A DNA stretch of 46,379 nucleotides, taken from NCBI RefSeq assembly GCF_003605735.1, contig NZ_QXTJ01000034.1, positions 59,200 to 105,578 on the forward strand, given 5' to 3'. This stretch comes from Pseudomonas sp. LS-2 (GTDB lineage: Bacteria > Pseudomonadota > Gammaproteobacteria > Pseudomonadales > Pseudomonadaceae). A program made the position numbers and the translations under genes. Positions 24,413 through 32,377 of the stretch are shown piece by piece. The notes below the pieces were generated by a model that saw only the letters and a program-made list of their open reading frames with translations, was not told where the DNA came from and made no database searches. Position 1 is the stretch's first letter. Every line of letters begins with the position of its first letter.

Positions 24413-25339
24413 ATGGCTGGCATTCTCGACACGGTAGACCAACGTACACAGCTGGTGGGTGAGAACCGCCTGGAAATTCTCATGTTTCGCCTGGCCGGTC
24501 GACAATTGTTCGCGATCAACGTATTCAAGGTTCAGGAAGTGCTGCAACTGCCCAAGCTGACCCTGATGCCGCAGCGTCATCCGTTCGTCTGTGGCGTGGT
24601 GAACTTGCGCGGCCAGACCCTGCCGGTGATCGACCTGTCCCAGGCCATTGGCATGCGCCCGTTGGTGCCGGGGCCATCGAGCACCATCATCGTCACCGAA
24701 TACAATCGCTCGGTTCAGGCGTTTCTGGTGGGTGGAGTCGACCGCATCGTCAACATGAACTGGGAAGCGATTCTGCCGCCGCCGAGCAGTGCAGGGCGTC
24801 AGCACTACCTGACGGCGATCAGCAAGGTCGACGACCAGTTGGTCGAAATCATCGACGTCGAGAAAGTGCTCGCCGAAATCGTGCCCTACAGCGCCAAGGT
24901 GTCCCGCGACAAACTGGATGATCCGGTCCTGGAGCGTGCACGCGGGCGTGAAGTGCTCCTCGTCGACGACTCCAATGTGGCGCTTTCGCAGTTGCGCGAC
25001 ACGCTTTCACAGTTGGGCGTGAAGATGCATGTCGCCAGCGATGGCCTCAAAGCGCTGAACATGCTCAAGGGCTGGGCGGACAGCGGCGACGTGATGACCG
25101 ACAAGCTGCTGATGGTCTTCACCGATGCCGAAATGCCGGAAATGGACGGCTATCGCCTGACCACCGAAATTCGCAACGACCCGCGGCTGCGCGGTCTTTA
25201 TGTGGTGCTGCACACGTCATTGTCCGGGAGTTTCAACGAATCGATGGTCAAGAAAGTCGGTTGCGACAACTTCCTCTCCAAATTCCAGCCGGACAAGCTG
25301 GTGGATGTGGTCCGCGAGCGTCTGATGCTCGACAACTGA
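24413..25339 (+). CDS. cheV: CheV chemotaxis coupling protein (CheW + receiver domains)
   Basis: 308 aa, the usual CheV length. The N-terminal CheW domain (about 10-165) begins NRLEILMFRLAGRQLFAINV and has HPFVCGVVNLRGQTLPVIDL. The C-terminal receiver domain (about 180-305) has REVLLVDDSNVALSQL and the phospho-acceptor Asp238 in FTDAEMPEMDGYRL. CheV couples chemoreceptors to CheA and its receiver domain tunes adaptation. Pseudomonads carry several cheV paralogues, so this copy cannot be paired with a receptor set from sequence alone. It is a single-gene unit between a FliA promoter and an intrinsic terminator. Confidence 0.95.
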   Translation: MAGILDTVDQRTQLVGENRLEILMFRLAGRQLFAINVFKVQEVLQLPKLTLMPQRHPFVCGVVNLRGQTLPVIDLSQAIGMRPLVPGPSSTIIVTEYNRSVQAFLVGGVDRIVNMNWEAILPPPSSAGRQHYLTAISKVDDQLVEIIDVEKVLAEIVPYSAKVSRDKLDDPVLERARGREVLLVDDSNVALSQLRDTLSQLGVKMHVASDGLKALNMLKGWADSGDVMTDKLLMVFTDAEMPEMDGYRLTTEIRNDPRLRGLYVVLHTSLSGSFNESMVKKVGCDNFLSKFQPDKLVDVVRERLMLDN

Positions 25340-25354
25340 CCCTGCCAGGTTTCC

Positions 25355-25383
25355 AGCCCCTTGCTGTATGGAGGGGCTTTTTT
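25355..25383 (+). terminator. Intrinsic terminator after cheV
   Basis: AGCCCCT (25355-25361) and AGGGGCT (25372-25378) form a 7-base stem with a 10-base loop followed by a run of Ts, 16 bases after the cheV stop. Confidence 0.85.
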
Positions 25384-25459
25384 GTATCTGTACCGATTCT
25401 TTGCGCGTTCCCTCGTATAGAGTGATGGCTTTGCGCTCTATCACTCCAAGGACGCGTTC

Positions 25460-26269
25460 ATGTTGCAGCTCAGTGCGTTGTATCGCTACCCCCTCAAATC
25501 CTGCAAGGCCGAACCTCTGCAACAGGCCAGCTTCGACGAGCTTGGGCTGAGCGGGGATCGACGCTGGATGCTGGTCGATGAGACCAATGGCCGTTTCTTC
25601 ACCCAGCGTGCCTTGCCACGGATGACGCAGCTTTCCGTGCTGTGGAACGCCAGCGGCGGCGTGACGCTCGCGGCGCCCGGCCTCCAGGCGCTGGATGTGC
25701 CGGTGCCTGAGGATCTGGAGGCGAACCTGCGCGGTGTCACGGTCTGGCACGACTCCTTGCGCGTACCGGATGCCGGCGACGAAGCGGCCCGCTGGGTCAG
25801 TGAATTCATCGGCAAGCCGACGCGCATGGTCCACGTCCCCAAGGAGCGCGCCCGGTGGTTGCCGTCCGGTTATGGCGCCATCGACGACAGAGTGGCTTTC
25901 GCCGATGGCTTTCCGCTGCTGTTGATCGGTCAGGCCTCGCTGGACGATCTGTCGGCGAAAATCGGTCGCCCTCAGGAGATGCTGCGCTTCCGCCCGAATC
26001 TGGTTGTTGAAGGGGCAGAGGCGTTTGCTGAAGATGGCTGGAAGCGAATCCGTATCGGCGACGTCGAGTTCCGTCTGCTCAAAGGCTGTTCGCGTTGCAT
26101 TCTGACCACCATCGACCCGGCCACGGGTGAGCGCAGTGAAGATCGCGAGCCGCTGAACACCCTCAAGACCTACCGTGAGAAAGAAGGCGACGTCTGGTTC
26201 GGCCAGAATATGGTCAACGATGGACCGGGGACGCTGGAAGTGGGGATGAAAATCGAAGTGCTGGAGTAA
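25460..26269 (+). CDS. MOSC-domain protein with N-terminal MOSC_N barrel (YcbX type)
   Basis: 269 aa. The N-terminus LSALYRYPLKSCKAEPLQQA followed by LGLSGDRRWMLVDETNGRFF is the MOSC_N hallmark. The C-terminal MOSC domain has MLRFRPNLVVEGAEAFAEDG and LLKGCSRCILTTIDPATGE, where the cysteines of KGCSRC are the expected molybdenum-cofactor ligand region. YcbX-like proteins are molybdoenzymes that reduce N-hydroxylated compounds with help from a reductase. No ferredoxin domain is fused here, unlike E. coli YcbX (about 369 aa), so an outside electron donor would be needed. It shares a bidirectional terminator with the convergent slt. Confidence 0.9.
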   Translation: MLQLSALYRYPLKSCKAEPLQQASFDELGLSGDRRWMLVDETNGRFFTQRALPRMTQLSVLWNASGGVTLAAPGLQALDVPVPEDLEANLRGVTVWHDSLRVPDAGDEAARWVSEFIGKPTRMVHVPKERARWLPSGYGAIDDRVAFADGFPLLLIGQASLDDLSAKIGRPQEMLRFRPNLVVEGAEAFAEDGWKRIRIGDVEFRLLKGCSRCILTTIDPATGERSEDREPLNTLKTYREKEGDVWFGQNMVNDGPGTLEVGMKIEVLE

Positions 26270-26285
26270 ATTTCCTCTCACCATG

Positions 26286-26325
26286 AAAAAGGGGCGAATC
26301 ACACTGCTGTGGTCCGCCCCTTTTT
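26286..26325. terminator. Bidirectional intrinsic terminator between the MOSC gene and slt
   Basis: AAAAAGGGGCG (26286-26296) and CGCCCCTTTTT (26315-26325) are perfect complements. The T-run exists on both strands, so it can end the MOSC transcript (plus) and the slt transcript (minus). Confidence 0.88.
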
Positions 26326-26337
26326 CATGCCTGCTGG

Positions 26338-28266
26338 TTACATGTCGTCGAAGAACCGCTCATGCCAGTCCACCAACGGCTGTGGGGCGTTGAGCTTCTG
26401 TCCGTAAATGACCGCGTACGACAACACGTTCTGCACGTACTGGCGCGTTTCGTCGAACGGAATGCTTTCGACCCAGACGTCGAACGACAGGTGGTTGGCG
26501 CCTCTGAGCCATTGACGTACACGGCCCGGCCCGGCGTTGTAAGCGGCCGACGCCAGCACCCGGTTGCCGTTGAACTGCGCATGGACCTGGCTCAGGTACG
26601 CCGCGCCGAGCTGGATGTTCTTGTCCGGGTCCAGCACCTGGGCGGGGGAGGCCAGCGGAATACTGAACTTGCGCGCGGTTTCCTTCGCCGTGGCCGGCAT
26701 CAATTGCATCAGTCCGCTGGCGCCGACGCCTGAGCGAGCATCGTCCATGAAGGCGCTCTCCTGACGGGTGATGGCGAACACCCAACTGGAGTGCAAGCCA
26801 CGGATCTGCGCCTCGCGGACCAGCGTATCGCGGTGGGCCATGGGGAAGCGGATGTCCAGGTCATCCCAATACTGCGCCTGGCTGATGGTGCGAATGGCCG
26901 GGAAATACCAGCGCATGTCGTAGGCCAGCTTGGCCTGGGCGACCATTTCGTCTCGGGTGAAGCGACGGGTTACGTGATACCACTCGCGGCGCCCGTTCAC
27001 GACTTCGCCACGGTCGTAGAACTCCAGCGCACGGCGCACGCCCGGCGTATTGCGAACCTTGTTGATCGTCGCCTGGCTGAGCATCAGTGGCTTGTTGTTG
27101 AGCATATACGGCGTCTGCGTGCGGTCAGCCGCAAGGAATCCGTAGAAATCACGCTCCTTCGAGACGGCTTTGTACAGCGTCGGCAACTGCGGATTGTTGG
27201 GCTGCGACAGCTCCAGAGCACGGGCTTGCCAGTATTTCCAGCGGTTGGTGGTGGCCAGATCCTGGGGCAGGCGACGGGTCAGCTCATACGCGTCATTCCA
27301 GCGGCCCAGACGCAGCAGCAGGCGCAACCGCCATTCGGTGACGGTGTTGTCGCGCAGGTCCGGATCGTATTTGGTCATCACCTCAAGGGCGCGGCCATCG
27401 TAGCTGCGCGCCAGGGTCAGGCCGATTTCCTTGGCGATCTGCACCTGTTCTTCATGGGAGAAATGCAGCACCGGGGAATAGCTGTCGAGCAGTTCCATGG
27501 CCCGCTGAGGGTCCTGCTTGGCCAGCCGTCGCAGACCCAGGCCAACCACGTCGGACATGGCCTCATCGGCGGGCATGAACTGGCCCTGGTTGTTGACCAT
27601 CTCGGGCTTCTGCGCCACGGCGATCAGCAACCGGCCCTGGGGGGCGAGCGTGGTCATGCTGTTGACCAGTTGATTGGCCAGCGCATAGTTGCGCGCCTGG
27701 GCCGCAAGTTTGGCGCGCTGCCAGCGTTTCTGCTCGGTCAACTGGCCTTCCACCGCCCATTGGGTGAAAAAGGTGTCGCAGGCGGTCGGCAGGGTTTTGC
27801 CCGTCATCCAGATCTTTTCGGCGTTGGCATAGCCTTCCGCCCGCTGGTTGTGGCTCAGTTGGTAGGCGCCGTACAGGCAGTCGAGTTCGACGAAGTTGAG
27901 TTTGGGGTCGTAATACTTGACGAACGGTTGCCAGTCTCCACGGGAGGCCAGCAGGCGCAGCCAGCGCAATTTCATGTAATTGGCTTGCGGCAGGTCGCCA
28001 TGCTCGGCAAAGAATTTTTCGACTTCCTCATTGCTCGCCGTATTGAGGCGGGCAGTCAGTTCGTCGTAGGCCAGATACGGTTCCAGCGGATAGTCGGCCA
28101 ACGCCGCGCCGTACATGCGATACGGGCCGGCATCGCCCTTGGCCAGCGCGCGTTTGGCTTGATCGTAGTATTGGCGTTGGGTAGTGATATCGACCGCTTG
28201 GACGGACTGGGCGGCGGTGGCCGACAGAAGCAGGCAGGACAAAAGGCTGAACAAACGACTGCGCAT
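26338..28266 (-). CDS. slt: Soluble lytic murein transglycosylase Slt
   Basis: 642 aa, close to Slt70. A signal peptide of about 24 residues (ending QSVQA) is followed by a long superhelical U-domain of paired helices (to about residue 460). The C-terminal SLT domain has the catalytic Glu503 in FAITRQESAFMDD, then GVGASGLMQLMPATAKETAR and LASAAYNAGPGRVRQWL. It cleaves peptidoglycan to 1,6-anhydromuropeptides in the periplasm. Those products are further handled by NagZ, encoded at 42088-43098 of this window, in the recycling route that also sets AmpC induction. The gene stands alone and ends at a shared terminator. Confidence 0.95.
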   Translation of the reverse strand: MRSRLFSLLSCLLLSATAAQSVQAVDITTQRQYYDQAKRALAKGDAGPYRMYGAALADYPLEPYLAYDELTARLNTASNEEVEKFFAEHGDLPQANYMKLRWLRLLASRGDWQPFVKYYDPKLNFVELDCLYGAYQLSHNQRAEGYANAEKIWMTGKTLPTACDTFFTQWAVEGQLTEQKRWQRAKLAAQARNYALANQLVNSMTTLAPQGRLLIAVAQKPEMVNNQGQFMPADEAMSDVVGLGLRRLAKQDPQRAMELLDSYSPVLHFSHEEQVQIAKEIGLTLARSYDGRALEVMTKYDPDLRDNTVTEWRLRLLLRLGRWNDAYELTRRLPQDLATTNRWKYWQARALELSQPNNPQLPTLYKAVSKERDFYGFLAADRTQTPYMLNNKPLMLSQATINKVRNTPGVRRALEFYDRGEVVNGRREWYHVTRRFTRDEMVAQAKLAYDMRWYFPAIRTISQAQYWDDLDIRFPMAHRDTLVREAQIRGLHSSWVFAITRQESAFMDDARSGVGASGLMQLMPATAKETARKFSIPLASPAQVLDPDKNIQLGAAYLSQVHAQFNGNRVLASAAYNAGPGRVRQWLRGANHLSFDVWVESIPFDETRQYVQNVLSYAVIYGQKLNAPQPLVDWHERFFDDM

Positions 28267-28438
28267 GAGACTTCCGTGCAGATGAGCGGTGAAAAGTGCC
28301 GCTAGCTTAGCCTTTTGCCAGCGAGGGTTGAAGCACTGGGTTGAATGCAGTCACAGATGGAAACAAACGGTTGCATCTGGATTAGGCTTTTTTGGTGAGG
28401 CGGCGGTGTGCTAGTCCAGTATTAGTGGGGTTGCTCCA

Positions 28439-28468
28439 CCCTTGCCCTTGCCCTTGCCCTTGCCCTTG
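28439..28468 (+). repeat. Hexanucleotide tandem repeat CCCTTG x5
   Basis: Five perfect copies of CCCTTG in a row, then a degenerate sixth unit (CCCTGG). The period is a multiple of three, so copy-number change would not shift a frame, and no gene is recognised across it. It may vary between strains by replication slippage. Confidence 0.85.
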
Positions 28469-28581
28469 CCCTGGCTTCTAAGCGCGCGACAGTCCAGACG
28501 ACACACATCGCGACTTGGGTGCAGGCTGAACGCAGGCGTCGCGCAGTGGGCTGAGCGGCATGGATGCCGCGAGAGCCGCCC

Positions 28582-28736
28582 CCGCCATGGATGGCGGATG
28601 GCGGCGGGCCCACGGAGCGTCGCCGAAGTGAAGGTACCCGACGAAGTCGGGCCCAACCAGGAGCCAGGACACTTGGTTACTTGGTGTCCTTTCAAGTAAC
28701 CCGCCGAAGGCGGAACGCTTCTGCCGTTAGGCAGAA
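28582..28736. repeat. Array of short hairpins, probable dispersed intergenic repeat
   Basis: Five perfect inverted repeats follow one another. They are CCGCC/GGCGG (28582-28597), CCCGAC-GAA-GTCGGG (28637-28651), GGTTACTTG/CAAGTAACC (28675-28701), CCGCC-GAA-GGCGG (28700-28712) and TTCTGCC-GTTA-GGCAGAA (28719-28736). Two share a GAA triloop. Similar sequence recurs between genes in many Pseudomonas genomes as far as I recall, often miscalled as short hypothetical proteins. Its role is unknown; it could be an RNA-structure or REP-like element. Confidence 0.55.
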
Positions 28737-28833
28737 CAAAATATCAGCGCCACCGCAAATCTCGGATATTCACCAACTCCCAATCCCGCCGACCCCCTGT
28801 CATCGAATACCCACATCAATCAGGTATCTCAGG

Positions 28834-28839
28834 TAGAAT
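28834..28839 (+). promoter_or_regulatory. Probable -10 element of uup
   Basis: TAGAAT followed by GCGCGCCC, a common look for pseudomonad sigma-70 promoters, 26 bases before the uup ATG. No good -35 is seen, so the call rests on the -10 and its position. Confidence 0.4.
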
Positions 28840-28864
28840 GCGCGCCCGGTTTTTGGAGAAGCTC

Positions 28865-30781
28865 ATGACCCTGCTCAAATTCACCGATGTGTCCCTTGCG
28901 TTCGGCGCCATGCCGTTGTTGGACAAGGTGTCCTGGCAGATCGCCCGTGGAGAGCGGGTCTGCATCATCGGTCGCAATGGCACCGGTAAATCCAGCATGT
29001 TGAAGCTGGTCAAGGGCGTTCAACTGCCCGATGACGGCAGCGTCTGGCGTGCCCCCGGTCTGAAGATCGGCGAGTTGCCCCAGGAATTGCCTGTGGCCGA
29101 TGGCCGCACCGTGTTCGACGTGGTCGCTGAAGGCCTCGATGGCGTCGGCGCGTTGCTGGCCGAGTACCACCACCTGAGCCAGAACATCGTCACTGCCGAA
29201 GACCTCGACAAGCTGATGCATGTGCAGTCGGACCTCGAAGCCCGTGATGGCTGGCGCCTGCAGCAACTGGTCGACAGCACCCTGAGCCGCCTGCAACTCC
29301 CGGCCGACAAGACCCTCGCCGAGTTGTCCGGCGGCTGGCGTCGTCGCGTGCTGCTGGCCCAGGCCCTGGTGTCCGAGCCTGATCTGCTGCTGCTCGACGA
29401 ACCGACCAACCACCTGGACATCGGCGCCATCGCCTGGCTCGAAGAAGCGCTGAAAGAATTCCAGGGCGCGGTGCTGTTCATTACCCACGACCGTTCCTTC
29501 CTGCAAAACCTCGCGACCCGCATTCTCGAGCTGGACCGCGGTGGCCTGATCGACTGGAACGGCGACTACGCCAGCTTTCTGGTGCACAAGGAAGCGATGC
29601 TGGCGGCCGAAGAAACCGCCAACGCGCTGTTCGACAAGCGTCTGGCTCAGGAAGAAGTCTGGATTCGTCAGGGCATCAAGGCCCGCCGTACCCGTAACGA
29701 AGGCCGTGTACGTGCCCTCAAGGCCCTGCGCGTAGAACGCAGCGAGCGTCGCGAGCGTACCGGCAAGGCCAACATCCAGCTCGACACCGCCGACAAGTCC
29801 GGCAAACAAGTCATGGTGCTGGAGAACGTCAGCTTCGCTCATCCGGGCGGTCCGACGTTGATCAAGGATTTCTCGATGGTCCTGCAGCGCGAAGACCGCA
29901 TCGGCCTGCTCGGCGCCAACGGTACCGGTAAGACCACGCTGCTCAAGCTGATGCTCGACAACCTGCAGCCCACCAGCGGCACGGTGGAAGTCGGTACGCG
30001 TCTGGATGTGGCTTATTTCGACCAGTTGCGTCACCAGCTCGATCTGGAAAAGACCGTCATCGACAACGTCGCCGAAGGCCGCGACTTCATCGACATCGAC
30101 GGCCAGAGCCGCCATGTGCTCAGCTATCTGGGTGACTTCCTGTTCAGCCCGCAACGTGCCCGCACCCCGGTCAAGGCGCTTTCCGGTGGCGAGCGCGCGC
30201 GTCTGCTGCTCGCCAAGTTGTTCAGTAAGCCGGCCAACTTGCTGGTCCTCGACGAACCGACCAACGACCTCGACGTCGAGACCCTCGAACTGCTCGAAGA
30301 GGTCCTGCTGACCTTCAAGGGCACCGTGCTGATGGTCAGCCACGACCGGGCCTTCCTCGACAACGTAGTGACCAGTACCCTGGTCTTCGAAGGCGAGGGC
30401 AAGGTGCGTGAGTTCGTCGGCGGTTACCAGGACTGGCTGCGTCAGGGCGGTTCGCCGCGTCTGCTGGGCGTGACCGAAAGTAAGTCCGGAAAGGCCGACC
30501 TGAATTCTGCGATCGTCGAAACGGCCGCAGCACCTGCTCCTGTGCAAGAAGCTCCGGCCGCGAAAAAGAAACTCAGCTATAAACTTCAGCGCGAGCTTGA
30601 AGCGCTGCCGGGCGAGATCGAGGCGAAGGAGCAGCAGATCGCCAAGGTCGAGGCTGACATCGCCAACCCTGGCTTCTATCAGCGTCCAGCAGCAGAAACC
30701 GCCAAGGTGCTTGCTTCGCTGGAGCAGTTGAATAGAGAGCTGGATGTGCTGGTCGAACGTTGGGCCGAGCTGGACGAGTAA
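28865..30781 (+). CDS. uup: Uup-type ABC-F ATPase
   Basis: 638 aa with two ABC cassettes and no membrane segments. Cassette 1 has Walker A GRNGTGKSS (about residue 38), signature LSGGWRRRVLLAQAL and Walker B LLLLDEPTNHLD. Cassette 2 has GANGTGKTTLLKL, LSGGERARLLLAKLF and NLLVLDEPTNDLD. A linker rich in Arg sits between them, and a C-terminal coiled coil (KKKLSYKLQRELEALPGEIE onwards) is the Uup-specific DNA-binding tail. The DEPTNHLD motif marks ABC-F proteins. Uup is linked to branched DNA intermediates, ribosome function and precise transposon excision. ATG 28865 is chosen because GGAG precedes it and homology starts at MTLLKFTDVSL. Confidence 0.93.
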   Translation: MTLLKFTDVSLAFGAMPLLDKVSWQIARGERVCIIGRNGTGKSSMLKLVKGVQLPDDGSVWRAPGLKIGELPQELPVADGRTVFDVVAEGLDGVGALLAEYHHLSQNIVTAEDLDKLMHVQSDLEARDGWRLQQLVDSTLSRLQLPADKTLAELSGGWRRRVLLAQALVSEPDLLLLDEPTNHLDIGAIAWLEEALKEFQGAVLFITHDRSFLQNLATRILELDRGGLIDWNGDYASFLVHKEAMLAAEETANALFDKRLAQEEVWIRQGIKARRTRNEGRVRALKALRVERSERRERTGKANIQLDTADKSGKQVMVLENVSFAHPGGPTLIKDFSMVLQREDRIGLLGANGTGKTTLLKLMLDNLQPTSGTVEVGTRLDVAYFDQLRHQLDLEKTVIDNVAEGRDFIDIDGQSRHVLSYLGDFLFSPQRARTPVKALSGGERARLLLAKLFSKPANLLVLDEPTNDLDVETLELLEEVLLTFKGTVLMVSHDRAFLDNVVTSTLVFEGEGKVREFVGGYQDWLRQGGSPRLLGVTESKSGKADLNSAIVETAAAPAPVQEAPAAKKKLSYKLQRELEALPGEIEAKEQQIAKVEADIANPGFYQRPAAETAKVLASLEQLNRELDVLVERWAELDE

Positions 30782-30800
30782 TTCGCCAGCGCTCCCTGAC

Positions 30801-30838
30801 AAAAAAGCCCGAGCCCCCTTAAAGGGGCCGGGCTTTTG
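30801..30838. terminator. Bidirectional intrinsic terminator between uup and the usp gene
   Basis: AAAAAAGCCCG with GAGCCCCCTT, then AAAGGGGCCGGGCTTTT, forms a long GC stem with A/T runs on both sides. It serves uup (plus) and the convergent universal stress gene (minus). Confidence 0.85.
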
Positions 30839-30869
30839 TTTTGCTGCAGCGGTGACGGTGACAGCGGTC

Positions 30870-31313
30870 TTATTCGGCGCGTTTGACCAGGCGCACTGCC
30901 AGCACGTCGCAAGGCGCACCATGCAGCACATCATTGGCAGTGGAGCCCAGTAGCAGCGAAAGACCGTGGCGGCCGTGGCTGCCGACAACGATCAGGTCAA
31001 CCTTGTGCTCCTTGGCCAGCGTGTGGATTTCCTGGCGCGGTTGGCCATAGGTGAGGTGGCTGTCGCCGGTTTTGACCTCCGGGTACTTGCGTTTGAGATT
31101 CTCGAGTTTTTCCTTGGCCTGATCGAACTGTTGTTGCTGCAGTTGCGACAGATCCATTGGCACGTCGCCGCCGAAGGCCATGGCCATCGGTTCGACGATG
31201 TGCACCAGCGATAGCTTGGCGTTGCTGGCCAGGGCCAGATTCATGGCCTTTTTTATAACGGGATCGCACTCTTCAGTGAGGTCCACGGCTACCAGAATAT
31301 GTTCATAGGACAT
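30870..31313 (-). CDS. Universal stress protein (UspA family)
   Basis: 147 aa, a single Usp domain. It begins MSYEHILVAVDLTEECDPVI and ends with the nucleotide-binding pattern VDLIVVGSHGRHGLSLLLGS followed by STANDVLHGAPCDVLAVRL, the G-2x-G-9x-G-S/T motif of ATP-binding members. I chose ATG 31313 with AAGGAA upstream; an in-frame extension upstream lacks family sequence. It is probably induced in stationary phase or stress. It is divergent from the next small membrane protein with 110 bases between. Confidence 0.93.
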   Translation of the reverse strand: MSYEHILVAVDLTEECDPVIKKAMNLALASNAKLSLVHIVEPMAMAFGGDVPMDLSQLQQQQFDQAKEKLENLKRKYPEVKTGDSHLTYGQPRQEIHTLAKEHKVDLIVVGSHGRHGLSLLLGSTANDVLHGAPCDVLAVRLVKRAE

Positions 31314-31423
31314 GGGATGTTCCTTCTGAGGTCTGCGATGGTTTTGATTATGGCTCTTTTCACGCGCCTCATGGCACGCCTTCGTGTTTTGTCCGCTGCT
31401 CCCCGCAGCAGGGGCATACACAT

Positions 31424-31861
31424 ATGACGGTGTGGATAGTGCTGTCAATCGTTGCGGTCGTTTTGAGCCCGTTGGTGTGGTTGCGTCCCTCGCGCTCCCA
31501 GAGTGGCCGGATGGCGATGCGCATGGAGGCCCGCCGCATGGGGCTGGCGATGCAGTTGATTCCGCAGGACTGGCCGCACTGGCTGCCGGTAGAGCCGCCT
31601 AGTCCTTGTGCGCAGTACCATCGGCCACGCAGTGCCCGAGAGCCCGACACCTGGGTGTACTGGCAGATGACGCCCGGAAACTGGGTCAATCAGTGGCGTG
31701 AGCCTTGTGAGGATGCACGGTTGCTCCCGCATCTCCAGGCGTTGCCCGCTGATGTCTACAAGGTCGAGGCAGGCAAGCAGTTGATCGCGCTGTATTGGGC
31801 GGAGCGGGGTGAAACAGAAGTGTTGCAGCGGATTGCGACAGTGCTCAGGGCGCTCGCGTGA
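31424..31861 (+). CDS. Small inner-membrane protein of unknown function
   Basis: 145 aa. One N-terminal transmembrane segment (about residues 3-20, VWIVLSIVAVVLSPLVWL) is followed by a cytoplasmic RMAMRMEARRMGLAMQLIPQ helix and a Trp-rich domain (WPHWLP, WVYWQMTPGNWVNQW). It looks like the conserved protein found between the universal stress gene and fadB in other pseudomonads. I know of no function. It is preceded by AGGGG. Confidence 0.75.
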   Translation: MTVWIVLSIVAVVLSPLVWLRPSRSQSGRMAMRMEARRMGLAMQLIPQDWPHWLPVEPPSPCAQYHRPRSAREPDTWVYWQMTPGNWVNQWREPCEDARLLPHLQALPADVYKVEAGKQLIALYWAERGETEVLQRIATVLRALA

Positions 31862-31895
31862 CGAGAACGCAGCTCACTGCGGTAAATCGCAGGCA

Positions 31896-31923
31896 TTAAA
31901 AAGCCCGATAACAACATCGGGCT
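31896..31923 (-). terminator. Intrinsic terminator facing left, with no annotated gene before it
   Basis: On the minus strand AGCCCGAT, GTTGTT, ATCGGGCT forms a perfect 8-base stem followed by TTTTTAATG. On the plus strand GGGGTTGG follows instead, so it works only leftward. No minus-strand protein gene lies in the 590 bases to its right, which points to a non-coding transcript. Confidence 0.75.
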
Positions 31924-32044
31924 GGGGTTGGCCAGGCAGGCCGATAATTCGTGTTGCCTCGCGGTGCAATACCGCAAAAGACGTCCAACTTCGCTTCACA
32001 CTCTTGCGACGAAAAAAGAAAAACGACCCGTCTTGATGCGCAGT
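31897..32044 (-). ncRNA. Candidate small RNA upstream of fadB (~148 nt)
   Basis: A minus-strand promoter CAGACA-N17-TACATT (32079-32051) would start RNA near 32044, and the leftward terminator ends it near 31897. The predicted RNA has a U-rich stretch (near 32008-32015), then hairpins GCGGT/ACCGC (31961-31975), GGCC/GGCC (31930-31942) and the terminator. Open frames in the region look random. I do not recognise it as RsmX/Y/Z, CrcZ, PrrF or another named RNA. The call is structural only. Confidence 0.4.
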
Positions 32045-32307
32045 GCAATGAATGTAGACCTAATTGGTGCATTTGTCTGCCGCGGATCCAATTATTTTTC
32101 GATATTCATGAGCCGGTCATCGCTTCCCCCGTTTATCGATGCAACCGCCGGTTCAACGTCATCATTTCGCTGAATGCCTGCTGATCACATGTGTCTTTTA
32201 CCTGCAATTTGCCGGTTTTGTCCGCTGTCGGGCGAATTGACAATTGCTGGAATATGGCCGAAGGTAGGCGCACCCAAATCAAACGGGCGTATGAATTGAG
32301 TGTTTGC

Positions 32308-32325
32308 CGTAGGAATGCTCTTACA
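32308..32325. promoter_or_regulatory. GacA-box-like palindrome
   Basis: Read on the minus strand: TGTAAG-AGCATT-CCTACG. The GacA upstream element is TGTAAG-N6-CTTACA, so 10 of 12 specified bases match with exact spacing. It is about 130 bases before the fadB ATG and about 265 bases before the predicted small-RNA start. It could act in either direction. Confidence 0.35.
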
Positions 32326-32377
32326 GACGCCCGAATCGCGTAGACGGGGTGCCTGGCGTTTGGTGTTCTTATCGACG

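Larger units (their letters stand above)
28267..28864. other. 598-base gap between slt and uup (divergent)
   Basis: Holds a hexanucleotide tandem repeat and a run of hairpins that look like a dispersed pseudomonad repeat (described separately), with probable promoters at both ends. Open frames through it, for example 28442-28699 plus, read low-complexity Pro-Leu repeats and arginine-rich sequence with no ribosome-binding site. I see no gene here. Confidence 0.6.

Noticed and set aside
28442..28699. 85-codon plus-strand frame across the hexamer repeat and hairpins
   Set aside because: Begins with repeat-encoded Pro-Leu and continues through hairpins; no ribosome-binding site; such frames are commonly miscalled in repeat elements.
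28439..28736. CRISPR array
   Set aside because: The repeats are six bases without spacers and the hairpins differ in sequence; no cas genes in the window.
28829..30988. 719-codon minus-strand frame opposite uup
   Set aside because: The plus strand encodes a complete ABC-F protein with all motifs. The antisense translation is Gln/Val/Leu repetitive without a domain.
31897..32325. Naming the candidate small RNA rgsA because of the GacA-like box
   Set aside because: I cannot recall enough of the rgsA sequence or location to support this. In P. aeruginosa I believe rgsA lies elsewhere (near PA2958).
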